7,442 nucleotides of DNA from Aurantimonadaceae bacterium (GTDB taxonomy: Bacteria > Pseudomonadota > Alphaproteobacteria > Rhizobiales > Rhizobiaceae): assembly GCA_003232595.1 (NCBI GenBank), contig QIIJ01000137.1:1-7442 (forward strand), in the 5' to 3' direction. The stretch's first letter is position 1. Every line of letters begins with the position of its first letter. Below the pieces are notes generated by a model that was given only the letters and a program-made list of their open reading frames with translations, was not told where the DNA came from and did no database searches. Below are positions 6,030 through 7,442 of this stretch, piece by piece. A program made the translations under genes and the position numbers.

Positions 6030-7442
6030 CTATGCATTGAGATTCCTGAGAACATAATGGAGAATACCGCCATTGCGATAATAATCCAGTTCATCCTCCG
6101 TATCGATACGTGACAACAAGGTGATGGTTTTGGAGGAACCATCTTCAAAGCGAATGGTGGCTTCCAGTTGCTGGCGCGGGGTGAGGTTGTCCAACCCCGA
6201 AATTGAGACCTGTTCCTTGCCATTCATGCCAAGCGAGTGCCAATTGTCATTGCCAGTAAAGACCAGCGGCAGAACCCCCATACCAACAAGATTGGAACGG
6301 TGAATACGCTCAAAACTTTCAGCGATCACCGCACGAACACCCAGCAACAGGGTGCCTTTTGCGGCCCAGTCACGCGAAGAGCCGGTACCGTATTCCTTGC
6401 CTGCAAAGACCACCAGCGGCACACCCTCATCTGCGTAACGCATGGCCACATCATAGATCGCGCCCTCTTCGCCCGATGGCCAGTGGCGTGAATAGCCGCC
6501 TTCAACATCTTTCAACATCTGGTTCTTGATACGGATATTGGCAAATGTGCCGCGCATCATCACCTGATGATTGCCGCGCCGAGAGCCGTAGGAATTGAAA
6601 TCCACCGGGCGCACCTGATGATCTCGCAGATAGTGTCCAGCCGGGCTTTCGCCTTTGATGGCCCCTGCCGGAGAGATGTGGTCAGTGGTAATCGAGTCTG
6701 CAAACAGTCCAAGAATTCGCGCGTTCTCGATATCAGCGATTGGCTCGATATCCATGGTCATGCCGTCAAAATAGGGCGGGTTTTGCACATAGGTGGAGCT
6801 TTCTTCCCACTCATAGGTCTTGCCGCCACTGACAGATATGGCCTGCCAATCCGCATCACCGGCAAACACGTTGCCGTAACGACCACGAAACATATCCTCA
6901 TTAATCGTGGTCCGTACGATATCAGCAATTTCCCGTGATGAGGGCCACAGGTCTTTCAGATAAACATCATTGCCATCCTGGTCTTGGCCGAGCGGCTCTA
7001 TGGCAATATTGATTTTTAGCGAACCGGCAATGGCATAGGCCACTACCAGCGGCGGAGAAGCCAGATAGTTGGCGCGTATATCGGGCGAAATGCGACCTTC
7101 GAAATTGCGATTGCCGGAAAGCACCGAACAGGCAACCAGACCATTATCATTGATGGCTTCGGAAATTTCCTCTGCCAGCGGCCCGGAATTGCCGATACAG
7201 GTGGTGCAGCCGTAACCAACCAGATTAAAGCCCATTGCATCAAGGTCTTTGGTAAGGTCGGCCTTATCGAGATAGTCAGTTACCACCTGTGAACCCGGAG
7301 CAAGCGAGGTCTTGACCCAGGGTTTGACGGAAAGGCCTTTTGCGCGGGCATTGCGGGCGACCAGCCCGGCAGCTACCAGCACCGAGGGGTTGGATGTATT
7401 GGTGCAGGAAGTGATGGCAGCCACCACCACATCGCCATTGCC
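6030..7442 (-). CDS. acnA: Aconitate hydratase AcnA, C-terminal half (gene continues past the window edge)
   Basis: The last 470 codons of an aconitase of the AcnA/IRP1 type (usually about 890-910 residues), which interconverts citrate and isocitrate in the TCA cycle in the cytosol. The frame is open to base 7442 with no start needed; a GTG at 7428-7430 is internal. Seen: A-A-I-T-S-C-T-N-T-S-N-P with Cys13 of the fragment, and G-Y-G-C-T-T-C-I-G-N with Cys79 and Cys82. These have the same 66 and 3 residue spacing as Cys437, Cys503 and Cys506 of human IRP1, so all ligands of the 4Fe-4S cluster are present. The C-terminal swivel domain (about 290-470) has S-Y-G-S-R-R-G-N-H, R-G-T-F-A-N-I-R, G-K-E-Y-G-T-G-S-S-R-D-W-A-A-K-G and G-M-G-V-L-P-L. 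No frame breaks are visible. The promoter and N-terminal half are outside the window. Confidence 0.97.
   Translation of the reverse strand, partial: GNGDVVVAAITSCTNTSNPSVLVAAGLVARNARAKGLSVKPWVKTSLAPGSQVVTDYLDKADLTKDLDAMGFNLVGYGCTTCIGNSGPLAEEISEAINDNGLVACSVLSGNRNFEGRISPDIRANYLASPPLVVAYAIAGSLKINIAIEPLGQDQDGNDVYLKDLWPSSREIADIVRTTINEDMFRGRYGNVFAGDADWQAISVSGGKTYEWEESSTYVQNPPYFDGMTMDIEPIADIENARILGLFADSITTDHISPAGAIKGESPAGHYLRDHQVRPVDFNSYGSRRGNHQVMMRGTFANIRIKNQMLKDVEGGYSRHWPSGEEGAIYDVAMRYADEGVPLVVFAGKEYGTGSSRDWAAKGTLLLGVRAVIAESFERIHRSNLVGMGVLPLVFTGNDNWHSLGMNGKEQVSISGLDNLTPRQQLEATIRFEDGSSKTITLLSRIDTEDELDYYRNGGILHYVLRNLNA

Noticed and set aside
6567..6938. Plus-strand frame of 123 codons opposite acnA
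   Set aside because: It is antisense to a strongly conserved part of aconitase and has no ribosome binding site or domain; a shadow of acnA codon use.
1..7442. A new defence, mobile or phage system in this window
   Set aside because: All open regions are accounted for by recognised chromosomal families or small conserved proteins, and no integrase, transposase, terminal repeats or array was seen.

Overview
The window comes from an alphaproteobacterium, most likely a Rhizobiales (Hyphomicrobiales) member of moderate G+C. This rests on protein character and gene order: an EnvC-type peptidase tail, CtpA, a rhizobial-type divergent polysaccharide deacetylase and RppH on one strand, and AcnA, a small conserved membrane protein and PdxY on the other. 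I cannot name a genus.

Plus strand, 1-4345: one closely packed, probably co-transcribed series. It holds the last 66 codons of an EnvC-like M23 factor, the S41 protease CtpA (11-bp overlap), a membrane-anchored YibQ-type divergent deacetylase (after a 100-bp gap with a perfect hairpin), a first RppH-like Nudix hydrolase, an AAC(6')-like GNAT acetyltransferase (8-bp overlap), and a second, clearly diverged RppH-like Nudix hydrolase. The first three act in the periplasm or at the inner membrane and fit a role in peptidoglycan remodelling and cell separation. The last three are cytosolic: RNA 5'-end processing, with an acetyltransferase between the two copies.

Minus strand, 7442-4306 (read right to left): the C-terminal half of aconitase AcnA with all three Fe-S cysteines, an 83-residue single-pass membrane protein of unknown function, and pyridoxal kinase PdxY. 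These have short gaps (49 and 8 bp) and look like one transcription unit. After a roughly 110-130 bp gap comes a small exported NTF2-like protein, whose 3' end overlaps the end of the second rppH tail-to-tail by 40 bp.

No mobile element, CRISPR array, tRNA, rRNA or riboswitch was seen, and no stretch over 300 bases lacks a gene. Most of the window is ordinary chromosomal housekeeping. The points worth a second look are the YibQ-like protein that has lost its catalytic metal-binding residues, the acetyltransferase between two paralogous rppH genes (with an altered acetyl-CoA loop), the overlapping convergent 3' ends, and the uncharacterised small membrane protein linked to acnA.
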